This document shows, in pieces, positions 1 through 11,570 of a DNA stretch of 64,000 nt. The notes under the pieces were generated by a model. That model saw nothing but the letters and a program-made list of their open reading frames with translations, did no database searches and was not told the DNA's origin. Positions within the stretch are counted from its first letter, which is position 1, and each line of letters opens with the position of its first letter. The translations under genes and the position numbers were made by a program. Source of the stretch: Motacilla alba alba (taxonomy: Eukaryota; Chordata; Aves; Passeriformes; Motacillidae); contig NC_052028.1 in NCBI RefSeq assembly GCF_015832195.1, positions 7,297,501-7,361,500 of the forward strand, given 5' to 3'.

Positions 1-2600
1 ATCTGTGTTGTCCTGCTCTGCCCCTGCTCTCCCCCTTCAGCAAACAAACACCACACTGTTTGTGCCCGTGCTACATGCTGGCCAAGTCCCTGTTAACAAA
101 CTCTTAATTTGGGGAGTCCCACAATAGTACAAACAACTGGAAAGGACAAAAACCGCCATGCTGCTATTTTATTCAGATTAATATGCAAATCAGGAGGCAA
201 GTACATCCAAGGAATGTAGGTCATGGTGGAAACATGAAGAGAGGCAGCAAGAGATGAGCAATGGGCAATCAGGGGACTGTCTAGAAACGCTTCCTCTACC
301 TCCAGCTGGTGGCTGCAGCTCCCACTGGTCTTTTGGAGTTACTGTGACTCTTCCACTGGACCATGGGTTTGTGATGAAGCTGAAAGCTCAGTAAGACTCC
401 TCTGCAGTGCAGGAACAGCGTTTCCTGGGTTTTCATAGTCCACATTTCTGCAGCACTCACAAAAGAATGGAGACAGCCAAAAATCTCTGTGAGCCTGACC
501 ACAACCACACTGTCTCACACTGCTCAAACAGCCACATCCGGGAGGACAAAGTCTGTCCCTTTGTGCAGAATTGTGGTTTAGGGTTTGTTTGCAGAGCTCT
601 CCAGAGCAGGTTTTTGAGCTGATACTCCTCAGAACAAAATGTGCCAAGGAACAGACAAACCAAGTTATCCTTAGCAGGCAGACTGAGTCTGGGTCAGGCA
701 AACAGTAGCTTTCCTGATGCCTAGTGCTGCTGCATTAAAATCTGAGCTAGTTTTCATTTGTGTAGGCCTCCACTGAATGCGCATTCACAGGGTGGGGGGA
801 ATGACATTGCTCATGCTGCCTACAGGCCTAAAAGCATTATCTTGATTTCAATTTGCATATCAGCACTGACTGTGTACTTTAAAGAAGTGACCAAGGTGAT
901 TATCTACATTTTATAGCAGGAAAACTGAGACATGCTGAGAGGGCAGGCTAATACCACCAAGCTGCTGAGTCCTGCCCCTGATCTGTGCCTTCCATCTCCA
1001 GCCTTCCCCACCACTAAACCCTCTCCAGGGGGCAGGAGCAGAGCTGAAGGGGGGGTGGTGCTTAGGTTTTTTGGTTTTTATCTTTCCTGCTCTTAGCTTT
1101 GATGGTGCCTTGGGCAGCTCCCAGCTCTGGGCTGGGCCAGGGATTCAAAGGCTGCGTGTCCAGCCCGTGGCACAGCCCCTGCCCCAGGCCAGCGTGCTGA
1201 GGGAACCCAGTCCTCCCCTCAGCTGTTCCTGTGAAAACATCCTGGCTAAACTTCACATTCGTCAGGTGAAAATCCTACTGTCTTCAGCCAGACAGATTTG
1301 GGCTTGAAAATGAGAATTAGAGAGAATCAGTCAAGCTAAGGGAGTCATAAAACAGCCCTGCTTTAGCCTTTTGCAGGAAAACACTCTCATGATTACTCAT
1401 CACCCTACAGTGTACAGTGTCCCTTCCCACAGTTTGAAGGATGACATTGGAACCCAAAACACAGCCAGGCTGATGGACTGGTTTTACTTCAAACTGAAGG
1501 CACTACACATACCTGTAAGATGAGAGCAGTGTGTTCTCAATGCTCTCAGTACTCGTCTGCACCTGAATTTGAACTGCACTTCGTGTACTCATCCCAGCCT
1601 CCCGAAATACCATCCTTTCCTTCATCAGCTCAACAAGGAGGAGGAATGAGCTGAGTCACTGCACAAACTTGCTGGCAGAGCCTGGCCCGGCCTACCCCAC
1701 CCACAGCACCTGGCCTTGTGAGCACCTCTGTGACACCAGCCTCCTGCCAAGCCTCCAGCACTCCCTGGGGAATGCTGGAAGAGGGCTCTCACTGCTGGCC
1801 ATTTTCTATCACACCAGCTCATGGCTTGGATGCCTCCGAGGAAGGAGTAATGCAGAATTTTCTTGGTGATACATGTTGCAATGAAGTCTTATATCAGGTG
1901 TGACTTCTTTGACAAAACAAGAGCGAAGCAATGAAACCTTCTCCCTACTTTCCCAGGGTGAAATCACAGCCATGCTCTCCAGATTAGTCAGTGGGGTTTT
2001 TAAACACAAAACACTCCATCCTTGAACCCTGCCTCTGGCTCATGCAGGCTTGACTCTGAATGAGCACTAAAGTTCAGCAATGTTGTCTGAACAGGTATCA
2101 AGCCTATACTCATAATTATTGAACAAACTTCTCAATAAGGCCAAGCCAAACTGGAGTGTTTGCAATTCCCACAGAAACAGAACGCTTTCACCAGGCAGTG
2201 TCAGTGCCTCAGAGGTAACTTGAATGCACACACACACTTCTGTGGTTTCAGGGGAGAAGAAAAAAAAAGTTCTATGTCTGTACACTTGGAAAGACTCTTT
2301 AGAACAGAGCCCTGTTTTTCCCAGAACTCTGCAAGCTGGCAGAGTGCAGCACAGATCACAGCTTCAAAGGACCACGCTGGTCAATGGTTACACCAACTGC
2401 TAGAGAGCAAATTGGATTTTATTTTTTTAAACCCTACTCCAGATATAGAAGTCATGAGGTGCTTGATCATTAACCTCTGCTTAACAACTTAATTAGTTCA
2501 ATCCAGAAGCAGACCGGTGCAGAATAATCCAGGCTCTTCCTAGAACAGGTGCCTCAGAGCTGGCTGCAACCTCTGATCACAGTCCCAACGAATGTCCCAA
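1..2600. other. intergenic flank, no gene recognised
   Basis: No exon with a recognisable protein or splice pattern was found on either strand. In mammals SHROOM1 lies on this side of SOWAHA, but I see no SHROOM-like peptide here. The open frames present are short and of low complexity. It may contain distal SOWAHA 3' flank. Confidence 0.5.
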
Positions 2601-4170
2601 CTCCAGGAACTTCAGGGAGAGTGTTTTGAAGTAAAGAAGGAAGTGCCTCCATCTTCGGTCCTACAGCATTCCTCGTGAGTGTTTAGGACAAGCCAATTAG
2701 AACCAATTACAAGTACAGAAGAAACCAAAACATTCCTGAAGTCACTGACCTGGAAAGAAAGGCAAAGCATGCAAACTGGTGTTTCAATGCAGAAAGCCAA
2801 AGAGAGCCAGTGCAGCATTGCTCTCACCTTCAGCACCTCTCAATGATACAGGTTTCTATCACAGTTTTAGAGAAAACGTGCTGGTTTAGCAGACTTGCTC
2901 CAGAAGTCAGATTCTGTTCACAGCTCTGCCTCTTGGCATTAATTTTAACCAAGCAGTAATTATAATAATAATAATCTTACTGCAAACCTAACATGCAGTT
3001 AGCATGCTTTTTGAGCTATGTGTAGTTCTATATATAGAACAATTATGTTTATCATTTAAAAGAAGAACAAGAATTCATTTTAGGTCAATGATTCAGGGTG
3101 TTAAGATAAACACTGCTTCAAGAGGTCATGCAGAGGTTCTATCATGAAACACCTAACATTACATAAAGCCCCGTGTTTATAAATATTTATTTTAAATAGG
3201 TCCAAATGGGCCAAGTTTTAAACAAAAAGAATGAGAGATACATGCCTAACTTTGTTTCCAGTTAGCTACTCAGAAACTCTGACAGATCCAATTCCTAGTT
3301 TTTCAGTTCAATTTTTCACTATCAATAAGGTTCTTTATTCAGCTTAAGTTGATTGAACAACAGTGAAGTTTAAATGTTCACAGTATCATGAAGATATGTG
3401 GTAAGTACCACCTGGTCAAAAAGTCTTTCAGGAAGAGAGAAAATCTTAAACCACAAGCCAAGATTTCAAACTGAGGTAGACAAGTCATGGTGACGTGAGT
3501 GCTGAAGGTCAGGGTCTATCTTTTTAAGTAATTTATCTAATAAAATGCATCAGGCAACAATTGAGATTGTCATGTTAGTATTTCTGATGTGAAATACTGA
3601 GTGAGAAGCTCTCAAAGTGAGAAACTTTGTTTTGAAAAAGTATACAATTTTTGTAAATAGAAATATCCTTCTACTACCAAAATAATCAGAAACATCATAG
3701 AAAACTATGCATCTTTCTTCTCATAATTTAATCCTGTTAGATAACAAGCCTTGTTAAAGTAGCCAGCTACCAGCTTGCTGTTCACAGTGTAAAATATGCA
3801 ATCCTTCATCTTGCTTCTGCTCTCCAGCTGAAGAACACAGATCAGGAAGGCTGTACCTCAGGCATTTTGACCTGTCCACACATACATAAGCTGTTTTAGT
3901 TTTTCAACCGTTAAGTATAAAGTTTGTGGTCTCCACCAACAGATCAGCACGATGGTCATACAGCATGGATAGCACTTCCTGGCAGCTCCCTTTCCACAGG
4001 CACCTGGGGCTGGGTTTCATGCTGTGGGCTTTGGATGTAGACCCTGTCACTGATTCAGTTAAAAATCCAAAAAGACAGACACAGAGAGAAAAAATCCAAA
4101 CTGCTTCTGCAAGAGAAAGCTGAGACAGCAGCCGTGCTATTAAACCGTTTTGACCACAGTAAGGCAGAGG
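2600..4170 (-). other. SOWAHA: probable SOWAHA 3' UTR
   Basis: This AT-rich stretch follows the SOWAHA stop codon in the minus-strand direction and has no coding potential. Reverse-strand AATAAA polyadenylation signals lie at 3,334-3,339 and 3,186-3,191, each of which would give a 3' UTR of about 0.8-1 kb. The assignment is by position and signals only; the actual cleavage site is not visible. A short AAT/ATT run at about 2,962-2,975 is a minor microsatellite. Confidence 0.5.
3334..3339 (-). terminator. candidate poly(A) signal for SOWAHA
   Basis: AATAAA on the minus strand, about 830 bases past the SOWAHA stop. A second copy lies at 3,186-3,191. Either could end the transcript. Confidence 0.4.
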
Positions 4171-5520
4171 CTAGTGGCCAAAGAACAGCTCAGAAACGGG
4201 TCTGCGTTTCACGACAACCTCTTCCTCCTCCTCCGCTACCTCAGAGAGCGAGGAATATGAAGGGAAGCCCCCTCTGATCTTTGGCTTCCTCCTCGGGCCC
4301 GTAGTGGCAGTCAGAAGCTTGTTTAAAGTTGAGGGCTTCCTTAAACCCTTGGTGAGATCATAGAAAGCCATGTCATCAGATATGACTCCCAGGAAAGTGC
4401 TAGTGGAGCTCAAGATTGAAGCTGCAAGCTTTGTAGACTTCTTGATGGGCACAGAGTGTTCCATGTTTTGGGAAAGGCTGGGGTCCCCCAGCAAACGCCT
4501 AATTGTAAGGGATGTCCCTTCCTTTAAGTACTGGTGCGGCTTCTTCCCACTGTAGTCCCTCAGGTCAATCTTGGCGTGGTAGCTGTAGACGAGCATGGTG
4601 ATGATCTTCTCCTGGCCGTGTATAGCAGCCAGGTGCAGCGCCGTGTAGCCACCATGCGACCTGGCATCCACATTGACGCGGGACCCGCCCTTCTCGGCCG
4701 CTCGGATGATGTTGGTCACCATGTCGCAGTTGCCGCTCTTGGCGGCCCAGTGCAGGGCGGTGAAGCCGGAGATGAAGTCCCTGCGAGCCGCCAGGCTGGC
4801 GTCGCCCAGCAGCAGCCCGTGGAGCTGCTGCGTCCACTGCCCGTCGGCCGCCAGCACCAGCCACTGGTGCTCCGCCTGCTCCAGGGGCACCACCGTCTCC
4901 TCGCTGGCCCGGTGGTTCTTGGGCCCCCTCCGCAGCCCGGGCGAGCGGGACCCGGCCTCGTCGTCCAGCGGCGGCGGGGACAGCGGGCTGGCCGCCTGCT
5001 CGGGCGGCGCCGGGGCGGCGGGGGCCGGCACGCAGCGCACGGGCAGCATGCAGGGCTTGGGCGGCGGCTCCCGCCGGGCCCCCGCCGCGCCCCCGGGCAG
5101 GGGCACGCCGCCGCCGCCGCCCTGGAACAGGCCCCGCAGCTCGGCCACGGCCCGCGGCCCCGGCGGCTCCTCGGGGGGCGTCCCGGCGGGGTCCGGGTCG
5201 GGGACGGGAACCGGGTCGGGAACGGGAACCGCGGCAGGGGCGCCGGCATCGCCCCCCGCCGGCGGGGCAGCGCGGAGCTGCCGCTTCAGCACCACGAACT
5301 TGACGCCGTCGATCTCCTTCACCGTGGCCACGGCGTTCACCGCCGCCTTGAACCGCTCCCGCCGCGCCGCCCGCCCCTCCGCCTCCCCGGCCCCGGCCCC
5401 GGCCCCGGCGGCCTCCAGCAGCGGCCGGAAGGCGCTCACCAGCTCGGTGTTGCGCACCCGCCCGCCGCGCTCCCTCAGGAAGCCCATCACTGCCTCCGCG
5501 CTGATGTCGAGCTCCGCCAT
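4171..5520 (-). CDS. SOWAHA: SOWAHA, sosondowah ankyrin repeat domain family member A
   Basis: A single-exon gene of 449 residues (human about 549). Residues 1-82 form the SOWAH (winged-helix-like) domain, starting MAELDISAEAVMGFLRERGG and containing the family motif DGVKFVVL. A Pro/Ala/Gly-rich linker follows, holding the conserved block KPCMLPVRCVPAPA. A QQLHGLLL segment leads into two ankyrin repeats: GFTALHWAAKSG at about 252-263, and a second with HGGYTALHLAAIHG at about 289-322. The C-terminal region keeps the family motifs LRRLLGDPSL-like, ILSSTSTFLGV and KIRGG, then an acidic run. The start was chosen because the SOWAH domain begins exactly there. The frame stays open for another 127 codons upstream, but that part is GC-rich low-complexity sequence without homology. 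Molecular function is poorly known; ankyrin repeats usually bind proteins. It lies head-to-head with SEPTIN8, as in mammals. Confidence 0.95.
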   Translation of the reverse strand: MAELDISAEAVMGFLRERGGRVRNTELVSAFRPLLEAAGAGAGAGEAEGRAARRERFKAAVNAVATVKEIDGVKFVVLKRQLRAAPPAGGDAGAPAAVPVPDPVPVPDPDPAGTPPEEPPGPRAVAELRGLFQGGGGGVPLPGGAAGARREPPPKPCMLPVRCVPAPAAPAPPEQAASPLSPPPLDDEAGSRSPGLRRGPKNHRASEETVVPLEQAEHQWLVLAADGQWTQQLHGLLLGDASLAARRDFISGFTALHWAAKSGNCDMVTNIIRAAEKGGSRVNVDARSHGGYTALHLAAIHGQEKIITMLVYSYHAKIDLRDYSGKKPHQYLKEGTSLTIRRLLGDPSLSQNMEHSVPIKKSTKLAASILSSTSTFLGVISDDMAFYDLTKGLRKPSTLNKLLTATTGPRRKPKIRGGFPSYSSLSEVAEEEEEVVVKRRPVSELFFGH

Positions 5521-5850
5521 CCCGCCGCCACAGGTGGTGCTGGCGGATCCGCCTCCGCGCGGTGTAGGATGCCGGGAGCCCGCGGGGGTGGCCGGGCTCG
5601 CGGGCCGGCGGCACCTGCTGCGGGCAGCGCGTCCCGCGGCCGCTCCCACGGAGCCGCTCCGGCCGCCCGCCCCGCCCCGCACACGGAGCGCAGCGCCCCG
5701 GCCCCGGCCCCGGCCCCGGCCCCGGTCCCGCCCCGCCCGCGGGGCGGCGCTGCCGGCAGGGCCCGGCCGGGCGGCGGGAGCGGCGGCACCGCGCGGGGAC
5801 GGGCGGGCGGCGGGGGCGCAGATCCGGCCCCGATCCCGACCTGAGAGTCG
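4620..5850. promoter_or_regulatory. SOWAHA: CpG island over the SOWAHA 5' half and promoter
   Basis: Very high G+C with dense CG dinucleotides over the N-terminal coding half and about 330 bases upstream. It includes short CCGGCC/GGCCCC-type runs near 5,390-5,410 and 5,697-5,730. It ends sharply at a T-rich stretch around 5,930. The transcription start probably lies between 5,521 and 5,850. Confidence 0.75.
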
Positions 5851-5899
5851 GTGCGGGCACGACGGTATCGGAGGCACCTCGGGCAGGACCCAACGTTTC

Positions 5900-6700
5900 A
5901 TCCATTTACTCGTCTTCCAGCTTCTTAAAACGATTTTTTTTTTGTTTGAGGTTTTTTGTTTGGTTGGTTTGGTTTTTGATTTTTTTCACTAGCAGATAAG
6001 TGGAGCAGCATTGGGTAGAAATCACTCTGCAGAGTTTGGTCTCCATCGCTGGAAAAGCCTCAGGTGTTCTGTGGGACCTGTGATCCTACTGGGCAAGAGG
6101 CTGATGCCTCAAAATTAGCCAGAAGACGGGTGGATGGGTCAGTCTTGAAATATACTCACCTCTGTGTGGTACTATATATTATCATATGCACATACATAAT
6201 AATATATTATTATCTGTGTCTTTTACCTGTGTTGCATCTACAATGTGGATGTATGTGTCTATTTAAACAATGAATTATTTACAGCATGGCTGCTGCTGTT
6301 CATGTCCACCAAAAGAGAGAGCTTCTCTTTTTATAGAGAAGCTGTCTCTGCTGTCTTACCACTTACTTGTGCCTAAGTATTTAACATTACTGTTCTCTGC
6401 TCTAAAGGAGAAAATAAATCCCAGAAAAAATGCTTTTCTCCAGGCAGAGTAGGAGGACTGAGGACCTCTTGGAGGGATGTTCAGCCTGCAACTTGTTTTC
6501 TCCTCTGAATGCTGCAGTTAAGATCATTAAATCGATGCCTGAGCAGTTTGTCTAGGAGAAAAGCTAGAGAAACTGAGAACAGAATGAACAGTCAGCGTGG
6601 TTTGAAGACAGATAAAAGTAACTGTATGAGAATGGGTAAAAAAATGCAAATCAATCTGGAGTTGTTTTCAGTCTAAAAACTTAATTAAATGGAATATCCT
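5900..6700. other. intergenic, AT-rich, nothing recognised
   Basis: T-rich DNA directly upstream of SOWAHA with a short TA/AT-rich stretch near 6,175-6,225. No gene, RNA or named repeat is visible. Confidence 0.5.
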
Positions 6701-6710
6701 TTTATAACCA

Positions 6711-7775
6711 AGTGACCTGCCTTGTAGAGAAGTCTGTGCATGTAGTCTACCTGGACTTCAGCAAAGCCTTCAATACTGTCCCCCACAACATTCTTCTGGA
6801 GATGCTGGCAGCCTGTGGCTTGGAGCCCACTCTTTAAAGGGTTAAAAACAGCCTGGATGGCTGAGCCCAGAGAGTGGTGGTGAACGGTGCCACATTCAGC
6901 TGGTGACTGGTCACTAGTGGGGCTCCCCAGGGCTCAGTATCAGTCTGTTTAATATCTTCATTAATCATCTGGACGGGGGCTGGAGAACACCCTCAGTAAG
7001 CTCACAGATGACACCAGGCTGGGTGGCGGTGTTGATGTGCTGGAGGGTAACAAGGCTCTGCAGAGGGGTCTGGACAGGCTGGATCAATGGGCTGAGGCAA
7101 ACGGTGTGAGGGTCGACAAGGTGAAATGACAGGTCCTGCACTTCAGCCCCTGCAGAGCTACAGGCGGGGGCAGAGTGGCTGGAAAGCCTCCCAGGCTTTC
7201 CCAGGAGAACCTGGAGGTGCTGGCTGACAGTGGCTGAGCCCAGGTGGGCAAGAAGGCCAAAGGTCTCCTGGTCCGTATCAGCAATAGTGTGGCCAGCAGG
7301 ACAAGGACCGGTCTGGCACTCTGGTACCAAGGCAGGTGCCCAGCACTGGTGAGGCCACACCTCGAGTGCTGTGTCCAGGTGAACAATGTCCTTCGATTCA
7401 GGAAGGACATCGAGCTGCTGGAGGTTTTTAGCCTGGGGAGACCTTATGACTCTACGAGTACCTGAAAGGAGGCTGTACAAAGGTGGCGTTTGGCCTTTTC
7501 TCCCAAGCAGCAGTGACAGGACAAGAGGAAATGGCCTTAAGCTGCACCAGGGGAGGTTCAGGTTGGGCATCAGAAGGAATTTCTTTACAGTAAAGATTTC
7601 AAACTCTGGAATGGTCTGTCCAGGGAGGTGGTGGGGTGTCCATCCCTGAAGTGTTCAAGGAATGACTGGACATAGCAGTTAGTGTTATGGTTTAGTAGAC
7701 AAGGTGGTGTTTAGTCAAAGACTGGACTTGATGATCTTAGAGGTCTTTTCCAACTTTAATGATTCTCTGATCAGT
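6711..7775 (+). mobile_element. CR1 LINE fragment, 3' part, degenerate
   Basis: The left part translates to VVYLDFSKAFNTV, the reverse-transcriptase motif of CR1/non-LTR elements. The right end shows the typical CR1 3' end: a block with GGAATTTCTTTAC, then GGGAGGTGGTGG, then a stretch ending TTTTCCAAC...AATGATTCT. Stops and frame breaks interrupt the reverse transcriptase, so it is dead. 5'-truncated, as most CR1 copies are. Confidence 0.88.
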
Positions 7776-8690
7776 CTGTGTCAAAGTCTCCATTTTGAAG
7801 GCAATGTGACGTGTGTCCTCCTTGCTGATGCTGACTTCCCTTCTGCCTCTTTTTTACCTTTACTGAGGGTAGGAGGGCCTTTTCCCACAGACTGCATTTG
7901 GCATTCTTTCCCCTCGTCTCCATCTTTGTGCAAATGTCTGTAAAACTATTTCATGTTTTGCTAACGAGCTGGCACTGAACCAGTTCCTCAAAATAATTTT
8001 GCTGCTCTAATGCTCTTTCACATAATAACAGTGTGTAATCTTGCATTAGTTCTGTGTTTCTATGTGAATTGCACACCTCCCATTACTGTCTTTTCACATG
8101 GCCTGAGCAGCAGCCTTGTCCTTGCTGAGGCAGCCACTTGAGCAGTGCTCTGCAAAGCTCTATAGCTCATGGCATTGCCTGCCCTATGTAGAGAGCTAAA
8201 AATGACCCTGCATCCAAATACTAATTGCTGTGCCTTGTTTTCACTGTTCAGATCCTTACTGAATCCCTTGCAGGCATAAGAAAATCTCAGCAGTCTGTGA
8301 TTTTTGCATTGCAAACTTTCAGCTGTACCCTAGGATTATAGTTCATATCTGCAAATGAGAGCGAGGAGGAGGGAAAATGATTCAGAAGAACAAGCTCTTA
8401 TAAAAACCATTTTCTCATGTTACAAATGTTAAAGGGAGAAGTTGTTTCAGTTGCTTGAATTGGTTCAAGCACGGGGGTGGAGGGAGAGAGGAGAATCTCA
8501 AGCTCACTGCTCCGTCCCTGTGTGCACAGCATCACACCCCTGCCCCCCCGTATCCTTGGAGACCCACAGGGCTGCTGTCACATCCCACCTGTGTTATCCC
8601 CAGCACTGTCGCATGTCCCGGCTAGATGGTGACAGGGGGCGCGACAGAGCCTCCTCTCTTCGGGCTCCGCTGGGTCCCAGCTGCCAGCGG
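7776..8690. other. intergenic, nothing recognised
   Basis: Mixed-composition DNA between a CR1 copy and a possible LTR-derived block. No coding or RNA feature can be supported. Confidence 0.45.
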
Positions 8691-8699
8691 AGGCGCAGC

Positions 8700-9850
8700 G
8701 CGGAAACAAAAGAGCAGCATCACGGGTCCCGGGGTAGAACTGGGGTGACTTTATTTGATGGTAAAACTCCCCCTCACCAGGGTCCCAGGACCCCGAACTC
8801 AGGGCAAACAATAGCTTAGAAACGTGGGGAGGTCTCAGGGGAGGATACACTCTTCAATTAATCAGGAGAACTGGAGGTAAAATACAAGGTAGGAATACAA
8901 TGTATAAACCCATGAAGAATTTCAAGGGAGAACAGCTTCAGTGAACTAATGGGGTTTGAAAGAATACAAAACTGACAGGGAAGTTTCTAGGGAGAAGGGA
9001 GGATCGAGGAGAGATTGGCATTTAATGGAAGGAGGAGAAAGAAAGTTCTGGGGAAAGGGTATGGATAGGAGAAGTTAACAACTGGGAAGGGGAGGGGGTT
9101 TAAACTTGGCAGGGAGCAGCTAGATAACAAACAGAAAACCAACACTTAACTAAACTAAATAACAATGAGGGAACAAGTCTAGTTTTAGAAACATAAGATA
9201 CAAAAAAAGAAACCTGTGCCACTCTAAAGGCAGGGAGAGAACAGCATAAGGGAATTACAGAATCATAAATCAACAGTAAACATACTAATAAAACTAAAGA
9301 AAACACACTACAACACAGCACCATTCCTGCAGAGGGATGTCCCAGCACCAGGCTCCCAGGACACCTCACTGCTCCACACCCACACAGCCAAGCCTCTCTG
9401 AGCACTTGCAACGGGTCAAGGTCCAAAAAAAGGGGAGTTCCTGAGACCGTTCCCCTCTGCAGATCCTAGCATTCCCCATTGCTGCAGAGCAGAAGAACAC
9501 ATAGCCGGGAGGCCACAGAAGAGGAGACAGGATGTTTACGTATGCACCTCGTGCCAAGCAAGTCTGAACTGGTTGCTCTGGTTTAACTGCCCTGGCACAA
9601 TGACCTCTTTGCCCAGGCAATGCCTGCAGCCACCTGTTCCACACACGCTCTCTGCATGGGCAGCCCATGCAATGTGGTTGTGCTCCTTTTCACAATCTGT
9701 CAGTGGGTTCCAGTAACCTAGCACATTAACACATTTTTAGTAACCTGACACATTAATGTGGCTGTGCTCTTTTTCACAATCTGTCAGTGGGTTTTAGTAA
9801 CCTAACACATCAACCTCCTATATTATTTGTAATAAAGAAGGAAACAACAC
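8700..9850 (-). mobile_element. possible LTR-retroelement-derived block
   Basis: Read on the minus strand it is T-rich, contains an AATAAAGTCACCCC polyadenylation-like signal near 8,755 followed by a GC-rich stretch, and carries an internal tandem duplication at 9,671-9,815. That layout resembles the U3/R/U5 end of an avian endogenous retrovirus. No reverse transcriptase, gag or target-site duplication was found. This is a weak call that a repeat-library search would settle. Confidence 0.3.
9671..9815. repeat. diverged tandem duplication, 84-bp offset
   Basis: The block AATGTGG(T/C)TGTGCTC, then TTTTCACAATCTGTCAGTGGG, then AGTAACCTA, occurs at 9,671 and again at 9,755 with a few substitutions. 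A partial third copy of the TAACCT-GACACATTAA segment lies between them. Confidence 0.75.
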
Positions 9851-9859
9851 TTCTGGCTA

Positions 9860-11330
9860 ATCACCCCTACCAGTTCAGACCACACACATCCTGTTTGCCA
9901 GTCTTTCCCTTTATCTGTTGGTGCCTTTTGGTTGCCCACCATTCAGGATGAGTGCCAAGTACCAGATCCAGCTCCCAATGAGCTCCTCTTAGCCTGCTGA
10001 GTGCTGGTCACACTGATCAGACTGTGGAGCAGAAATTAAACCCTTTGAGTGAATTTTATTAATACAGATAATAAAATCCTGGAACATTATGGGTGTTATA
10101 TTCATCAGTCATCCAAAATTTCCAGCCTTAAAAACATGAGAAGTTTTGCCTCTGTCACCAAAAACCCACAAGGCAAGTATATCTTCTTGGGCTATTTACA
10201 GAATACTGTGGGCTGCTTTGTAGGAGATCTCAAGCAAACTGTCTTGATATTTTTCATTTATTGGCTGAGACAAAAGCAATACACAGAAGCCCATTATTAG
10301 ATTAATTTACTACTACTTTTTTATACACAAATATTGCAGTTTGTTATTCCTGCATCATAGGCTGTAGACAGCTGGCCTCTATAACCATGTGACTGATGAG
10401 AGTTAGTTACCTTTCTGTGAAGAAGTTTCCCAAATTCAAATTACCATTATTACAGTGAAGTAAACTGCCCAGTGAACCTGGGAGCTTTCCCACCCCCTTA
10501 GAGGAGGAAGGTGAAGGTTATAGGACTGCAATTATCCACACCACACAAAACCAGGAAATAAAGTGGGAGATCAAGCACAGGATCTAGTCAAAGCAAAGAA
10601 GTTTCTACTGCCCAAAACTGAAGGAAGTGGTACCCTAGGTCTCACTCTGTCCCACATCACATTCTCAGAGCCACAGGGAAAATGAGATGCCAGGCTGGAA
10701 GCAAAAGGGGAAGAAAAGGGAATGTGAAGGATAGTCCCAGTCAGACAGGATGCTGCTGCTTTGTAGAAAGGCAAAGCTTAGCTGCTAATGACTACAGATG
10801 GGACTTCTACCTCAAGGAAAACTTATTTTCCTCCAAAATGAAATCAGGGTTGCCAGAATAAATAGGATTACAAAGCCAATGATTTCCTACTTTTCTTGTT
10901 AATATATTCATGTGAAACAAAGACGGCACATTGTGAGGGAAAATAGCTCTTCCTTTGTTCCATGGAGAAATGCAGTAATCTTCCCCAGATAAACAATTGA
11001 GCAAAAGTCTGTGAAGGGGGGGGATGGAAGGGGGGGAAGGGGAGTGGAGATTATTTACAGATAAAAGGCATTTTCTCATAAATGAGAAGGATTCAGCTCT
11101 AACTCAAGGTCCTCAGTAACCAGTTCAGAAGGTTTCCTAAGAGCAACCGTTCAAACAGTTTTCTGTGTATCTCAGAGTCTGTATTTATTAAATACTGCTT
11201 GTTCACACAGATGAGGCAAGGATTCATCCCAAGCATCCTCTGGTTTTCAGATGATGCCTGTGAACTCGATGGGATTTTAGCAGGATAATGCAAACCTGGT
11301 GTGAGGTTCAGTGTGGTAAAAGAATCATCA
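9860..11330. other. intergenic, nothing recognised
   Basis: AT-rich non-coding DNA with poly-G runs near 11,014-11,040. No gene or named repeat is visible. Confidence 0.45.
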
Positions 11331-11335
11331 ACTCA

Positions 11336-11570
11336 CAGAATCATTTGGGTTGGAAGGGACCTTAAGGCTCCCAGCCTCCCTGCCATGGCAGGGACACCTT
11401 CCACTATCCCAGGCTGCTCCAAGCCCCATCCAGCCTGGCCTTGAACACTTCCAGGGATTGGGCAGCCACAGCTTCTCTGGGCAATCTGTGCCAGGGCCTC
11501 ACCACCCTCACAGGAATGAGTTTTCTTCTAACAGCTAATCTAAATCTACCCTCTGCAGCACTTCAGCATT
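11336..11570 (-). mobile_element. CR1 LINE 3' end, inverted
   Basis: It starts with AGAATCATTTGGGTTGGAAG, the hallmark of a reversed CR1 3' terminus. It continues through the typical reversed CR1 sequence: GGGACCTTAA, CATGGCAGGGACACC, CCAGGCTGCTCCAAGCC, CCTTGAACACTTCCAGG, GGGCAGCCACAGC. Heavily 5'-truncated and non-coding. Confidence 0.9.

Noticed and set aside
1..4000. SHROOM1 expected by synteny
   Set aside because: No SHROOM-like exon was seen; the gene must lie outside the window or be absent.
4534..5992. Long plus-strand open frames (over 430 codons) across SOWAHA
   Set aside because: They are GC-rich shadows of the SOWAHA coding strand, full of Arg/Ala/Gly/Pro, with no recognisable domain. 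SOWAHA on the minus strand explains the region.
6965..7570. 201-codon minus-strand frame
   Set aside because: It lies antisense within the degenerate CR1 element.
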